Both the position numbers and the translations under genes were made by a program. A model generated the notes under the pieces. That model saw only the letters and a list, made by a program, of their open reading frames with translations, ran no database searches and was not told the origin of the DNA. From Sporolactobacillus sp. THM19-2 (GTDB taxonomy: Bacteria; Bacillota; Bacilli; Bacillales; Sporolactobacillaceae): a stretch of 64,000 nucleotides of DNA. Positions 31,322 through 39,865 of the stretch are shown here, in pieces; the stretch's first letter is position 1; every line of letters starts with the position of its first letter. Where the stretch lies: NCBI RefSeq assembly GCF_004153195.1, contig NZ_SEMC01000006.1:62001-126000 (forward strand), written 5' to 3'.

Positions 31322-32529
31322 AAGAAAGTATGCATTTTATCATCCCTATCTGGATAGGAATGATGGTAAATTCACTTCTTTCAATTGTGGATTTTTTATA
31401 TTTAACCCCTTATTCTAATTTCTACTTATCAGCAATAGGCATTGGATATATTCCTTTTTCAATAATTAGCACACTCGTTATAGGTTTAAGTATTGAAACC
31501 AATCGGACACTGGCTAAAAATGAAAATCTGAATTTTAAAAACATATCAACATTTTGTCTTGCTTTTTCCTTTGTTCTGATGATCCTATCTTTATTAATTG
31601 GTGATAGGGCTTTCTTTTTTATACATAATATTAGTTTAAAAAGAGCATGTATCGACTATTTTACGTCTATCTCCATATCAATTATACCAACGTCCTTCAT
31701 CTACCTATTTACTGGAATATTAAGAGGGAAGGGAAAACCTGAAAAATCAATAATTTTTAGTGCTTTAGCCGTACTTTTTAATATAGTGCTCGATGGTATT
31801 TTACTCAAGAGTAAACTTTTTGAAAGCCCGGTTATTGCCTGCGGCTTAGCTTCAACTTTATCAGACGCACTGACTGCCATCTTTTATTTCAGTTATTTGA
31901 TGAGCCACAAATATTTATCAAATAAAGCTATGAATATTCGTAAGTTCATAAAAAATGCTTCTTTGAATTCACTGGAAAAGTTATTTTCTTCATCAACATT
32001 AGAGATAATCATTAGTTTATTTATGGCATTTTTAAGTATAAAATCTTCATCGGTATATTTTTCTCTACAAAGATATTATCAACCTTTAGCATTATTTCCA
32101 TATTGCTTTTTTGAATGGATTATATATTCAAGTTCCAAGAATATCAGAACAAATAAAATGATATATCCATTATACTTTGCCATTCTTTTTTTCTATAATT
32201 TAATTTTAATTTATTTTCTTGATTTAAAAGGCGATAATTTATTCTTTTCAATTATTTATATGATATATTTATTTATTTTCCTATTTGAACGTCAAATGGT
32301 AGCTTATTTCTTTAGTTTAGAGAAGGGGAGTTTTGTCAATATAATTGTTTTTTTTAGGGATTTAGCTTTGTTTCTAATCCTTGGCTCGTTAATATTAATA
32401 AGGTCCTTTACGCTTTTAACGTTTGGAATTAGTAATTTATTGGTTTTCCTTGCAGAGTACTGTATATTTATTAAAAGTTTCAAAGGGAAACGTCAGCAAG
32501 TTTCGACGGTTTGTCATCGGAATCGTTGA
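31318..32529 (+). CDS. MATE-family exporter coupled to the radical SAM gene
   Basis: 403 residues, about 11-12 hydrophobic helices, AT-rich coding unlike the flanks. 'LSIVDFLYLTPY', 'AIGIGYIPFSIISTLVIGL', 'FIYLFTGILRGKGKPEKSI' and 'NIVLDGILL' follow the MATE pattern (the usual 'GxxRGxGxxxxxxxxxxxxxxxNxxLDxxLI'). It is somewhat short for the family. The start at 31318 overlaps the radical SAM stop. The last residues (after about 'FIKSFKGK') sit where base composition changes, so the natural end may have been replaced. It may export the product of the radical SAM enzyme; that is inference. Confidence 0.75.
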   Translation: MKESMHFIIPIWIGMMVNSLLSIVDFLYLTPYSNFYLSAIGIGYIPFSIISTLVIGLSIETNRTLAKNENLNFKNISTFCLAFSFVLMILSLLIGDRAFFFIHNISLKRACIDYFTSISISIIPTSFIYLFTGILRGKGKPEKSIIFSALAVLFNIVLDGILLKSKLFESPVIACGLASTLSDALTAIFYFSYLMSHKYLSNKAMNIRKFIKNASLNSLEKLFSSSTLEIIISLFMAFLSIKSSSVYFSLQRYYQPLALFPYCFFEWIIYSSSKNIRTNKMIYPLYFAILFFYNLILIYFLDLKGDNLFFSIIYMIYLFIFLFERQMVAYFFSLEKGSFVNIIVFFRDLALFLILGSLILIRSFTLLTFGISNLLVFLAEYCIFIKSFKGKRQQVSTVCHRNR

Positions 32530-32665
32530 TAACAAATCTATTTAGCAGAATCTGTTGCTTTTAGTTTAGCAGTTACAGCTGCTTCTTTCATATATAAATA
32601 GCTTCGGGGTTTTTCACGTGTTAAACTATAAGAAAGTCGATAGGGTCGTACAGGAGGCATCATGT

Positions 32666-33010
32666 GTGGATTTACGTGATGTGCAGGAATGGGAAAAGAA
32701 GTTTTACAGCAGACAGGGATGGCGCGATCTGCCGCCCTATATCAGAGTTGGTTTTCTGATGGAAGAGGTTGGTGAAGTCTCACGTGCTGTCCGTACTTGT
32801 GAAATTGGCAGGGATCATCATCCGGAAGAGGCGCGAAAATCAAAGGAAGAGATCAGGCAGAATTTGGCTGAAGAGATGGGCGATGTGCTGAGCAATCTGG
32901 TCATCCTTGCCAATCTGTATGACCTGAGCCTTGAAGATCTGGTCCGTGCGCACCGGGAAAAACTGTATCAGCGTTTTCACTGCAGCGAGCAAGATGTTTT
33001 TCAGTCATAA
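32666..33010 (+). CDS. MazG-like nucleotide pyrophosphohydrolase
   Basis: About 114 residues. 'FLMEEVGEVSRAVRT' and 'LAEEMGDVLSNLVILANLY' provide the ExxE and ExxD metal-binding helices of the all-alpha NTP pyrophosphohydrolase fold. These enzymes remove non-canonical or excess NTPs. The start is GTG at 32666 with a perfect AGGAGG eight bases upstream; an in-frame GTG at 32618 lacks a site. Base composition is back to that of the genome core, so it lies outside the acquired island. Repeat copy C follows directly. Confidence 0.85.
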   Translation: MDLRDVQEWEKKFYSRQGWRDLPPYIRVGFLMEEVGEVSRAVRTCEIGRDHHPEEARKSKEEIRQNLAEEMGDVLSNLVILANLYDLSLEDLVRAHREKLYQRFHCSEQDVFQS

Positions 33011-33012
33011 TA

Positions 33013-33073
33013 AAGTGAAACTTCAATCAATTGGGGCCTTTCGGGTGCACAGGACATATCCGTTCATGTGGGA
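33013..33073 (+). repeat. Structured intergenic repeat family, copy C (internally deleted)
   Basis: Starts AAGTGAAACTTCAATCA, keeps the CGGGTGCACAGGA block, then jumps to the end block CCGTTCATGTGGGATAAA. The central hairpins of copies A and B are absent. Confidence 0.7.
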
Positions 33074-33116
33074 TAAATCGCAGCATGCTGTTACGGAAAA
33101 AAGGAGGAACCATACT

Positions 33117-33500
33117 ATGGAGAAGGTTCAGGATCGTCAGTCAGATAAACAGGTGACCGGGTCTTTTACCGACAGGCTTCTGAATACCGTTAAAGGAGAA
33201 AACGTCACTGCGGTTTTTGGTGAACCCGTCCAGCTGGATGATAAAAAGGTCATTCCCGTGGCACGCGTGCGGGTGACCGGCGGAGGAGGCGGCGGGCTGT
33301 ACGGTGAACAGGATACGGCTCCTGATCGGGCCAGTGGTGGCGGGGGAGGTGGCTATCTCTCTGTTCGCCCGTTTGGCGTATATGAAATTTCCGGGCAGGG
33401 TACCCGTTTCAAACCGGCGTATACCCTTAATGCTCTCGTTCTGATCTTTTCTGTTTTCACTTTGGGTATGGTGTTTTTACTGAGAAAATTTCTGAAATAA
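33117..33500 (+). CDS. gerW: GerW (YtfJ-like) family sporulation protein
   Basis: 127 residues. 'GENVTAVFGEPVQLDDKKVI' and 'PVARVRVTGGGGGGLYGE' with a second Gly-rich run 'ASGGGGGGYLSVRPFGVYEI' are the hallmark of the GerW/YtfJ family, followed by a C-terminal membrane helix (about 103-123). In B. subtilis GerW is made in the forespore and is needed for normal germination through the GerA receptor. AGGAGG lies nine bases before the ATG. The presence of this gene is the best evidence in the window that the organism sporulates. Confidence 0.88.
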   Translation: MEKVQDRQSDKQVTGSFTDRLLNTVKGENVTAVFGEPVQLDDKKVIPVARVRVTGGGGGGLYGEQDTAPDRASGGGGGGYLSVRPFGVYEISGQGTRFKPAYTLNALVLIFSVFTLGMVFLLRKFLK

Positions 33501-33507
33501 GACGGGA

Positions 33508-33547
33508 AACACCGCATTCGGAAAAGGTTCTGCCGGATGCGGTGTGT
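33508..33547. terminator. Hairpin between gerW and the convergent Lin0512 gene
   Basis: ACACCGCAT and ATGCGGTGT arms with an inner CGG/CCG. The stem is strong, but T-runs are short on both sides. Confidence 0.55.
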
Positions 33548-33570
33548 TAATGGTAAATATCGGAAACGGG

Positions 33571-33930
33571 TCAATAACCGACTTCTACCGAGGCATTAAC
33601 GATATACATCAGATCATTCTTATCGTTCTTTTCTTTCAGAAAAATGCCGCTCGGCGCAGCCATACCCCCGTCCATGACCGTGACAGTGACTGTTCCGTAG
33701 GGGATTTCCGCCTTCACTTTTTCCAGATCGAGCTTGTCCTTGTCAAGCGGGACAGCCAGCCGGATATGGACTTTCATATTGTTCAGATCATTTTCCGGGA
33801 GAAGAGCAGTAATTCCCGGCAGTGAATTTCTGTGAATGGCATCAATAACGGCACGGACTGAGGCAGTTGTCACACTCTGACCATGGACATCAATCCCGAC
33901 ACCTGTCTCAATAAACAGCAAATGTTCCAT
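33571..33930 (-). CDS. Lin0512 family conserved protein
   Basis: 119 residues, soluble. 'LFIETGVGIDVHGQSVTTAS' at the start, 'VRAVIDAIHRNSLPG' and 'YGTVTVTVMDGGMAAPSG' match the Lin0512 family (a small alpha/beta, YjgF/MoaB-sized protein found across bacteria and plants) as I recall it. The biochemical role is unknown to me. It is a single gene convergent with gerW. Confidence 0.75.
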   Translation of the reverse strand: MEHLLFIETGVGIDVHGQSVTTASVRAVIDAIHRNSLPGITALLPENDLNNMKVHIRLAVPLDKDKLDLEKVKAEIPYGTVTVTVMDGGMAAPSGIFLKEKNDKNDLMYIVNASVEVGY

Positions 33931-33992
33931 GATTTATCCCTCGCTCTTGTTTTTTCTTTCTATTATACTATTAAATCAGAGATGTATAAGAG

Positions 33993-34063
33993 AACCCGGT
34001 TTTCTTCTGTTCTTATTCTGCAGGGAAGAGGGCAGCCTTGTAAGCCATTACAAGATCCGGGTT
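33993..34063 (+). promoter_or_regulatory. Structured region upstream of the nucleoside ABC operon
   Basis: Outer arms AACCCGG (33993-33999) and CCGGGTT (34057-34063) enclose a perfect hairpin CTTGTAA-GCCA-TTACAAG (34036-34053). It lies about 90 bases before the likely promoter, so it may be an operator region or part of a longer leader. It does not match any riboswitch I know. Confidence 0.3.
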
Positions 34064-34126
34064 ATTGAAAAGACGAACATTATTTTGTATTTTTTGTTTA
34101 ATTTACGTTTTTACATATTTTTTATG

Positions 34127-34155
34127 TTTATTTTTTCATTTGGATAGGCTATAGT
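34127..34155 (+). promoter_or_regulatory. Probable promoter of the nucleoside ABC operon
   Basis: TTTATT (34127-34132), 17-base spacer, TATAGT (34150-34155), 42 bases before the GTG start. Confidence 0.45.
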
Positions 34156-34197
34156 TAAATTTGTGGATCGTGATAAAACATAACAGGGGGTTTTTTT

Positions 34198-35286
34198 GTG
34201 TTGAAACAGAGAATGGCAATTGTTATTGCCTGCATCGTCGTTCTCGCGACTGTCCTCGCCGGATGCGGAAATAACGCCGGCACGAGTAGTTCCGGATCTT
34301 CAGATAAAGCAAACTTCAAGGTCGGAATGGTTACGGATACGGGCGGAGTAGACGACAAGTCCTTCAACCAGACTTCATGGGAAGGTCTGCAGAGATTCGG
34401 CAAGGACAATGATCTGAAGGTTGGAACAGATATTAAATATCTGCAATCCAGCCAGCCATCTGATTATTCACCAAATCTGAATCAGATGGTACACCAGAAC
34501 TTCAATGTTGTGTACGGGATCGGATTCCTGATGCAGAATGATATTCAGAAAATTGCTGCGCAGAATCCGAAAGCACAGCTCGGTCTCATTGATGCTGTTG
34601 CTGTAGATAAGAACAACAAGCCTCTGAAAAATGTAGCAAGCATTACATTCCAGGAACAGCAGGGGTCCTTCCTTGTTGGTGTTGTCGCAGGTCTGACGAC
34701 AAAAACAAATAAAGTCGGCTTTATCGGTGGAATTAATTCCGAACTGATCAAGAAATTTGAAAATGGCTTCAAGGCCGGCGTAAAATCGGTAAATCCTGAG
34801 GCGGAAGTTTACGCTCAGTATGCCGGAGCCTTTAATGCACCGGACAAAGGCCGTGCTATTGCCCAGACACTCTATACCAAGGGTGCGGACATTATCTATG
34901 CTTCTGCCGGTGACACAGGTAACGGGGTCTTCACGGAAGCAAAGAACCTGAAAAAAGAAGGTAAAAAGGTTTGGGTCATTGGTGTCGACAAGGATCAGCA
35001 TGATCAGGGTATGCCTGAAAATGTCACGCTGACTTCCATGGTTAAACGTGTCGACAAGGCGATTTATGACGTATCAGCCAAAGCACTTAAAGGCAACTTC
35101 CCGGGCGGCGAAGTTCTTGCATACGGCCTGAAGGAAGATGGTGTGGGTATTGCCCCAACAACGGACAATGTCTCTGAAAAAGCACTGAATGCCGTAAAAG
35201 ACTACAAAAAGAAAATTATCAATGGAGATATTAAAGTTCCCGCCACTGATGCTGAATACAAGACCTTTGAATCCGGTCTGAAGTAA
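34198..35286 (+). CDS. nupN: BMP-family nucleoside-binding lipoprotein (NupN-like)
   Basis: 362 residues. The signal peptide ends in the lipobox 'VLAGCGNN'. The mature part has the Bmp/PnrA fold: 'GMVTDTGGVDDKSFNQTSWE', 'YGIGFLMQNDIQKIA', 'GVVAGLTTKTNKVGFIGG', 'DIIYASAGDTGNGVF' and 'WVIGVDKDQHDQ'. Relatives (B. subtilis NupN, Treponema PnrA) bind purine nucleosides outside the cell. The start is GTG with AGGGGG upstream. It heads a four-gene ABC operon and is separated from the ATPase gene by an 11-base-pair hairpin. Confidence 0.92.
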   Translation: MLKQRMAIVIACIVVLATVLAGCGNNAGTSSSGSSDKANFKVGMVTDTGGVDDKSFNQTSWEGLQRFGKDNDLKVGTDIKYLQSSQPSDYSPNLNQMVHQNFNVVYGIGFLMQNDIQKIAAQNPKAQLGLIDAVAVDKNNKPLKNVASITFQEQQGSFLVGVVAGLTTKTNKVGFIGGINSELIKKFENGFKAGVKSVNPEAEVYAQYAGAFNAPDKGRAIAQTLYTKGADIIYASAGDTGNGVFTEAKNLKKEGKKVWVIGVDKDQHDQGMPENVTLTSMVKRVDKAIYDVSAKALKGNFPGGEVLAYGLKEDGVGIAPTTDNVSEKALNAVKDYKKKIINGDIKVPATDAEYKTFESGLK

Positions 35287-35300
35287 GAAAGGCAGTCTTT

Positions 35301-35335
35301 GATGGATGGGGCGGGTGGTTTACCCCATCCATCAT
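35301..35335 (+). terminator. Intercistronic hairpin behind the BMP lipoprotein gene
   Basis: GATGGATGGGG (35301-35311) and CCCCATCCATC (35323-35333) form an 11-base perfect stem followed by ATTTATA. It is probably a partial terminator. Confidence 0.65.
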
Positions 35336-35491
35336 TTATAATGATGGGTAAAAAAAAACAGTGAAAATAGCAGCTGGTTTCTGCTGTTGTTCGCTGCTTT
35401 TTTGCAAATGGGATGCCCTGCCTGAAAACAGTTTGAAACGATGACGGACGCATGCGTGCATCATGTACATAATCTGAGAGGGGGGACAAGG

Positions 35492-37015
35492 ATGCCCTGC
35501 GCGATTGAAATGAAACATATCCGAAAAGTTTTTCCGGGGATTGTGGCCAATGACGACGTCACCCTCCAGGTCAAAGAAGGAGAGATCCACGCTCTGTTCG
35601 GCGAAAATGGGGCGGGAAAATCCACGCTGATGAATATCCTGTTTGGGCTTAATCAGCCGGACGAAGGCGAGATTTATGTCCACGGAAAGAAAGTAAAAAT
35701 AAGCGATCCGAATGATGCGAACCGTCTTGGTATCGGTATGGTTCACCAGCACTTTATGCTGATTGAAAAGTTTACGGTTGCTGAAAATATCATTCTCGGA
35801 AAGGAACCCAAAAAACACGGACGGCTTGACCTTGCTAAAGCAGTTAAAATTGTCCGCGCATTATCGGAAAAGTACGGGCTTGACGTCGACCCGTTGAAAA
35901 AGGTCGAAGATATCACAGTCGGTATGCAGCAACGCGTCGAAATTCTGAAGACCCTGTATCGCGGATCGGACATCCTGATCTTTGATGAACCGACAGCCGT
36001 TCTGACTCCGATTGAAATTGAAGAACTGATTGCGATCATGAAACGGCTCGTTCGGGAAGGGAAATCAATTATTCTGATTACCCACAAGCTGAAAGAAATT
36101 TTTGAAGCCTGTGACCGCTGCACGGTCATCCGCCGGGGGAAAGTCATCGACACGGTCAATATGGATGAGACCAACCCGAGTGATCTGGCGAATATGATGG
36201 TTGGGCGCAAAGTGAATGTTCAGCTTAATGATTCCCCATACGAGCCAAAAGAAAAGGTGCTGGAGATTCATCACCTGAACGTTCTGGATTCAAGAAAAGT
36301 CAAAGCAGTGAACGACCTCAACCTGACTGTTCATGGCGGTGAAATTCTGGGCATTGCCGGTGTTGACGGGAACGGACAGGAGGAGCTGGTTGAAGCCATC
36401 GCCGGCCTGAGAAAAACGCACGGCGGCACGATCCGTATCAACGGACAGGATGTCACAAATCAGAAGACACGCCGGATTATTGAGGCAGGGCTTGGTTTTA
36501 TCCCGGAGGACAGGCAGAAACACGGTCTTGTCCTGGACTTCACGGTCAGAGAGAATCTTGCCTTGCAGACTTATTACAAAGAGCCTTACGCGAAAAGGGG
36601 CATTCTGAAAAATAAAGTGATTTCAAAGAAAGCCAGGCAATTAATTAAAGAATACGATATCCGGACGCCTGATGCTAAAACGCTTGCCCGTTCGCTTTCC
36701 GGCGGGAATCAGCAGAAGGTCATTGTGGCACGTGAAGTGGACCGAAGCCCGCAACTGCTGATTGCTGCGCAGCCGACCCGTGGGCTCGATATCGGCGCGA
36801 TTGAGTTTATTCATGGTAAATTGCTCGAAGAGAGGAAAAAAGGAAAGGCAGTTTTACTGGTTTCATTTGAACTGGATGAGATTCTTCATTTGAGTGACCG
36901 TATTGCCGTCATTTATGAAGGCCGTATTATTGATATCGTCAATCCTGAAGAAACAGATGAAAAACAGCTGGGCCTTCTGATGGCCGGACGTAAGAGTGAG
37001 GTGGGCAGGTCATGA
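35492..37015 (+). CDS. nupO: Nucleoside ABC transporter double ATPase (NupO-like)
   Basis: 507 residues with two ABC domains. The first has 'GENGAGKSTLMNILFG', 'ITVGMQQRVEIL' and 'ILIFDEPTAVLTP'. The second has 'GVDGNGQEELVEAI', 'LSGGNQQKVIVAREV' and 'LLIAAQPTRGLDIGA', whose Walker A is degenerate as is normal in the sugar/nucleoside (RbsA, NupO) type. The start at 35492 follows GAGGGGGG; an upstream in-frame ATG at 35441 lacks a site. It overlaps the permease gene by four bases. Confidence 0.92.
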   Translation: MPCAIEMKHIRKVFPGIVANDDVTLQVKEGEIHALFGENGAGKSTLMNILFGLNQPDEGEIYVHGKKVKISDPNDANRLGIGMVHQHFMLIEKFTVAENIILGKEPKKHGRLDLAKAVKIVRALSEKYGLDVDPLKKVEDITVGMQQRVEILKTLYRGSDILIFDEPTAVLTPIEIEELIAIMKRLVREGKSIILITHKLKEIFEACDRCTVIRRGKVIDTVNMDETNPSDLANMMVGRKVNVQLNDSPYEPKEKVLEIHHLNVLDSRKVKAVNDLNLTVHGGEILGIAGVDGNGQEELVEAIAGLRKTHGGTIRINGQDVTNQKTRRIIEAGLGFIPEDRQKHGLVLDFTVRENLALQTYYKEPYAKRGILKNKVISKKARQLIKEYDIRTPDAKTLARSLSGGNQQKVIVAREVDRSPQLLIAAQPTRGLDIGAIEFIHGKLLEERKKGKAVLLVSFELDEILHLSDRIAVIYEGRIIDIVNPEETDEKQLGLLMAGRKSEVGRS

Positions 37016-38076
37016 ACAGATGGCTGAGGAAAATAAACTGGATGACGGTGATGATTCCGATTTTATCCGTTATACTTGGCCTGATCTGCGGTGCAGTCAT
37101 TATGCTGATAGCCGGCTACGATCCGATTCTTGCCTATCAGTCCATCATTGAATCGATTTTTCTCCAGCCATACTATAGCGGTGAAACCATAAGGGCAATG
37201 ATTCCGCTTGTTCTGGCCGGTATTGCCGTAGCCTTCGCTTTCCGGACCGGTTTGTTTAATATCGGTGTTGAGGGGCAGCTGATGGCCGGCTGGCTGGCTT
37301 CTGTTGCCTGCGCGATCCTTCTTGATGGTCTGCCGAAATTCATTCTGCTGCCGCTGAGCATTATTGCCGGCGGAGTTGCCGGAGGTTTCTGGGGGTTTAT
37401 CCCCGGACTTTTGAAGGCCCGGTTCAAGGTCCATGAAGTCATCTCGACGATCATGATGAATTACATTGCCTTATATACAACGGCTTATATCATCAAGAAT
37501 TTCCTGTATACAGAAGGTGAACGGACACCGACGATTCCCGAAACAGCTTCACTGGCCTCACCGATGCTGGCTAACCTGACACAGGGTTCACGGCTGCACT
37601 GGGGATTTATCGTTGTGATACTTGCCGTCTTCGCCATGTGGTTCATCCTGTGGAAGACGACTAAAGGGTATGAACTGCGATCGGTCGGCTTTAGCCAGGA
37701 TGCATCAAAATATGCCGGGATGAACGTGGGCAGAAATATCATTCTGTCTCTGACGCTGTCCGGATTATTTGCCGGGCTTGGCGGAGCCATGGAAGGCCTT
37801 GGTACTTATCAATATATGACGATAAATTCGGCATTTACCGGCATTGGTTTTAATGGCATTGCCGTTGCGCTTCTCGGTTTAAACACACCGGTCGGCGTTG
37901 TCCTGTCCGGTGCACTGTTTGCCGGCCTGCAGACCGGAGGCATGACGATGCAGTCTGTTGCCGGTGTTCCTATTGAACTCATTCAAATCATTATTGCTCT
38001 GATCATCTTCTTTGTCGGTTCCAGTTATGTCATAAAGTGGATCTGGCTGCGGTTTGCAGAAAGGGGGAATAAATAA
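37012..38076 (+). CDS. nupP: Nucleoside ABC transporter permease (NupP-like)
   Basis: 354 residues with about ten membrane helices, BPD_transp_2 family. 'FRTGLFNIGVEGQLMAGWLA' is the conserved motif of RbsC/NupP permeases, followed by 'KARFKVHEVISTIMMNYIA' and 'RSVGFSQDASKYAGMN'. It forms a heterodimer with the product of the next gene. It overlaps nupO by four bases and nupQ by one. Confidence 0.9.
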   Translation: MNRWLRKINWMTVMIPILSVILGLICGAVIMLIAGYDPILAYQSIIESIFLQPYYSGETIRAMIPLVLAGIAVAFAFRTGLFNIGVEGQLMAGWLASVACAILLDGLPKFILLPLSIIAGGVAGGFWGFIPGLLKARFKVHEVISTIMMNYIALYTTAYIIKNFLYTEGERTPTIPETASLASPMLANLTQGSRLHWGFIVVILAVFAMWFILWKTTKGYELRSVGFSQDASKYAGMNVGRNIILSLTLSGLFAGLGGAMEGLGTYQYMTINSAFTGIGFNGIAVALLGLNTPVGVVLSGALFAGLQTGGMTMQSVAGVPIELIQIIIALIIFFVGSSYVIKWIWLRFAERGNK

Positions 38077-39041
38077 TGAGTTTCTTTGAAGTGTTGACGA
38101 TTATCATTCCTTCCACTTTACTGACAGCAGCCCCTCTGATTTTTACTGCGCTCGGAGGTGTTTTTTCAGAGCGGTCAGGTGTCGTTAATATTGGTCTGGA
38201 AGGCCTGATGGCCATTGGTGCTTTTACGGCAGCTGTCTGCACGCTTGGTCTTGAGCAGGCGGGAGCAGGGGCTGCATCTCCCTGGCTCGCCATTCTTATT
38301 GCCGGCATCGCCGGCGGGCTGTTCTCCCTGATTCATGCGGTGGCCTCGATCAGCTTTCGGGCAGATCAGACGGTCAGTGGTGTGGCACTGAACTTTCTGG
38401 CAGCCGGATTGACCATTTTTCTTGTTAAGATGATCTTCAGCGGGAAGGGACAGACACCGTATATTGAAAACAACATTGATAAAATCAGTATCCCCGTGCT
38501 GAAGGATATTCCCTTCATCGGTCCGATTTTCTTCCAGCAAGTGACCTATACGTCCTATCTGGCCATACTGGCTGCGTTTGTGGTCTGGTATATCATCTAT
38601 AAAACGGCGTTTGGGCTCAGACTGCGTTCAGTAGGTGAACACCCGGCTGCTGCCGATACGCTGGGGATTAATGTCACGAAGATGCGGTATATGGGTGTGA
38701 TGTTAAGTGGTCTATTCGGCGGGATCGGCGGTGCGGTTTACCTGGTCACTATTACCTCCAACTATAATGTGTCGACGATTGCCGGTCAGGGCTTCCTGGC
38801 ACTGGCTGCGATGGTTTTCGGGAAATGGCATCCGATAGGGGCAATGGGCGCTTCTCTGTTCTTCGGATTTGCACAGGCGCTGAGCATCACCAGCCAGCAG
38901 ATTCCATATCTTGATCAGCTGCCGTCGGTGATCATGCTGACCGCGCCTTATGTGCTGACTCTGATCGTTCTGACCGGATTTGTCGGCCGGGCGGAAGCAC
39001 CGAAGGCGGACGGGGTACCTTATATTAAGGGACAAAGATAG
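38076..39041 (+). CDS. nupQ: Nucleoside ABC transporter permease (NupQ-like)
   Basis: 321 residues with about nine membrane helices. 'FSERSGVVNIGLEGLMAIGA' is the same motif as in the neighbouring permease; 'LRSVGEHPAAADTLGINV' and 'GGAVYLVTITSNYN' are also typical. It is the last gene of the operon, sharing one base with the stop of nupP (TAATG), and is followed by a terminator. Confidence 0.9.
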   Translation: MSFFEVLTIIIPSTLLTAAPLIFTALGGVFSERSGVVNIGLEGLMAIGAFTAAVCTLGLEQAGAGAASPWLAILIAGIAGGLFSLIHAVASISFRADQTVSGVALNFLAAGLTIFLVKMIFSGKGQTPYIENNIDKISIPVLKDIPFIGPIFFQQVTYTSYLAILAAFVVWYIIYKTAFGLRLRSVGEHPAAADTLGINVTKMRYMGVMLSGLFGGIGGAVYLVTITSNYNVSTIAGQGFLALAAMVFGKWHPIGAMGASLFFGFAQALSITSQQIPYLDQLPSVIMLTAPYVLTLIVLTGFVGRAEAPKADGVPYIKGQR

Positions 39042-39105
39042 AAAGCCTGACTGAGTCAGCCAGGCTGCTGATCCGGAGCTGCTCTTATCCTGTCATTCAA
39101 AAATA

Positions 39106-39143
39106 TCGCCGGTCCCTTTATTGTGGGTGACCGGCTTTTTTAT
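39106..39143 (+). terminator. Terminator of the nucleoside ABC operon
   Basis: GCCGGTC and GACCGGC arms followed by TTTTTTAT. A smaller dyad AGCCTG/CAGGCT lies just upstream (39045-39067). Confidence 0.8.
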
Positions 39144-39221
39144 ATCAAAATTTTTCGCAGGAAAAGGATCAGAACAAATGAACACTGGCGCCGCTCGATT
39201 CGCCAGTTGGCAGACGCTTTT

Positions 39222-39770
39222 TCACCATGTGGATTTTTGCGCGTCTTTTTTCGGGAACAGGGTATAACTGAAACTGATAATAAAATCGGCAGCGAGGATA
39301 ATCAGCCACAGACGGGCGGTTTTAAAAAGCACTTCATTCTGATCGGGATGCCCGGACAGGAAATAAACGACGAGCATCAGTCCTGACCCAATGAACCAGG
39401 CCAGCAAATGACGGTACCAGCCCTGTCTTTCCCATCTGGCATGTGCTTTTCCGAACTTCGGTTTCTTTGCCGGCGCGGGCCCACCGGCAAAGTGATGGGC
39501 AAAACGGACATCAGCCCACTTGACCATCTGCGAACCAAAGGCGATACTGACACCAATATATATGGCTGCCAGAGCGTGAGCGAAACTGGCAGGATGACCG
39601 CTTCTGAGATCGAAAAAAGTCAGTATCAGAAGAAGAAGATCCAGAAAGGGCGTGGAAATAAAAAAGAAAAGGCTGAGTTTTTCTTTCTTCATAATGTATC
39701 GGGTGATTAATCCAAGTAAAATGAATAACCAGAAACTGATCTCATCCGCGATGATAAACCAATAAATCAT
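39222..39770 (-). CDS. Conserved membrane protein (YmcC-like)
   Basis: 182 residues with about five membrane helices and a basic loop 'AGGPAPAKKPKFGKAHARW' in the middle. 'IIADEISFWLFILLGLITRY' at the start resembles B. subtilis YmcC-type proteins from memory; the function is unknown. GGGGAG lies about ten bases before the ATG. It is divergent from a TetR gene, and the space between holds a strong palindrome, so it is probably the TetR target. Confidence 0.6.
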   Translation of the reverse strand: MIYWFIIADEISFWLFILLGLITRYIMKKEKLSLFFFISTPFLDLLLLILTFFDLRSGHPASFAHALAAIYIGVSIAFGSQMVKWADVRFAHHFAGGPAPAKKPKFGKAHARWERQGWYRHLLAWFIGSGLMLVVYFLSGHPDQNEVLFKTARLWLIILAADFIISFSYTLFPKKDAQKSTW

Positions 39771-39795
39771 ATACCATTTTCTCCCCGCTGTTTAA

Positions 39796-39828
39796 TTTAA
39801 CACAAATGTGTTAAAACATTTTAACACA
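39796..39828. promoter_or_regulatory. Palindromic TetR operator in the divergent region
   Basis: TTTAACACA-AA-TGTGTTAAA (39796-39815) is a perfect 9-base dyad, and a third half-site TTTTAACACA lies at 39819-39828. It sits between the divergent membrane-protein and TetR genes and would cover both promoters. Confidence 0.7.
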
Positions 39829-39865
39829 ACTGTATGATTTAAATCAACCATGTTATACTTTGGAT

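Noticed and set aside
32931-33116. N-terminal extension of gerW through repeat C
   Set aside because: It would translate the MazG-like gene in another register and the repeat; AGGAGG sits nine bases before the ATG at 33117.
34468-35001. Minus-strand frame of 177 residues inside the BMP lipoprotein gene
   Set aside because: Antisense shadow; the plus-strand protein has a lipobox and full family motifs.
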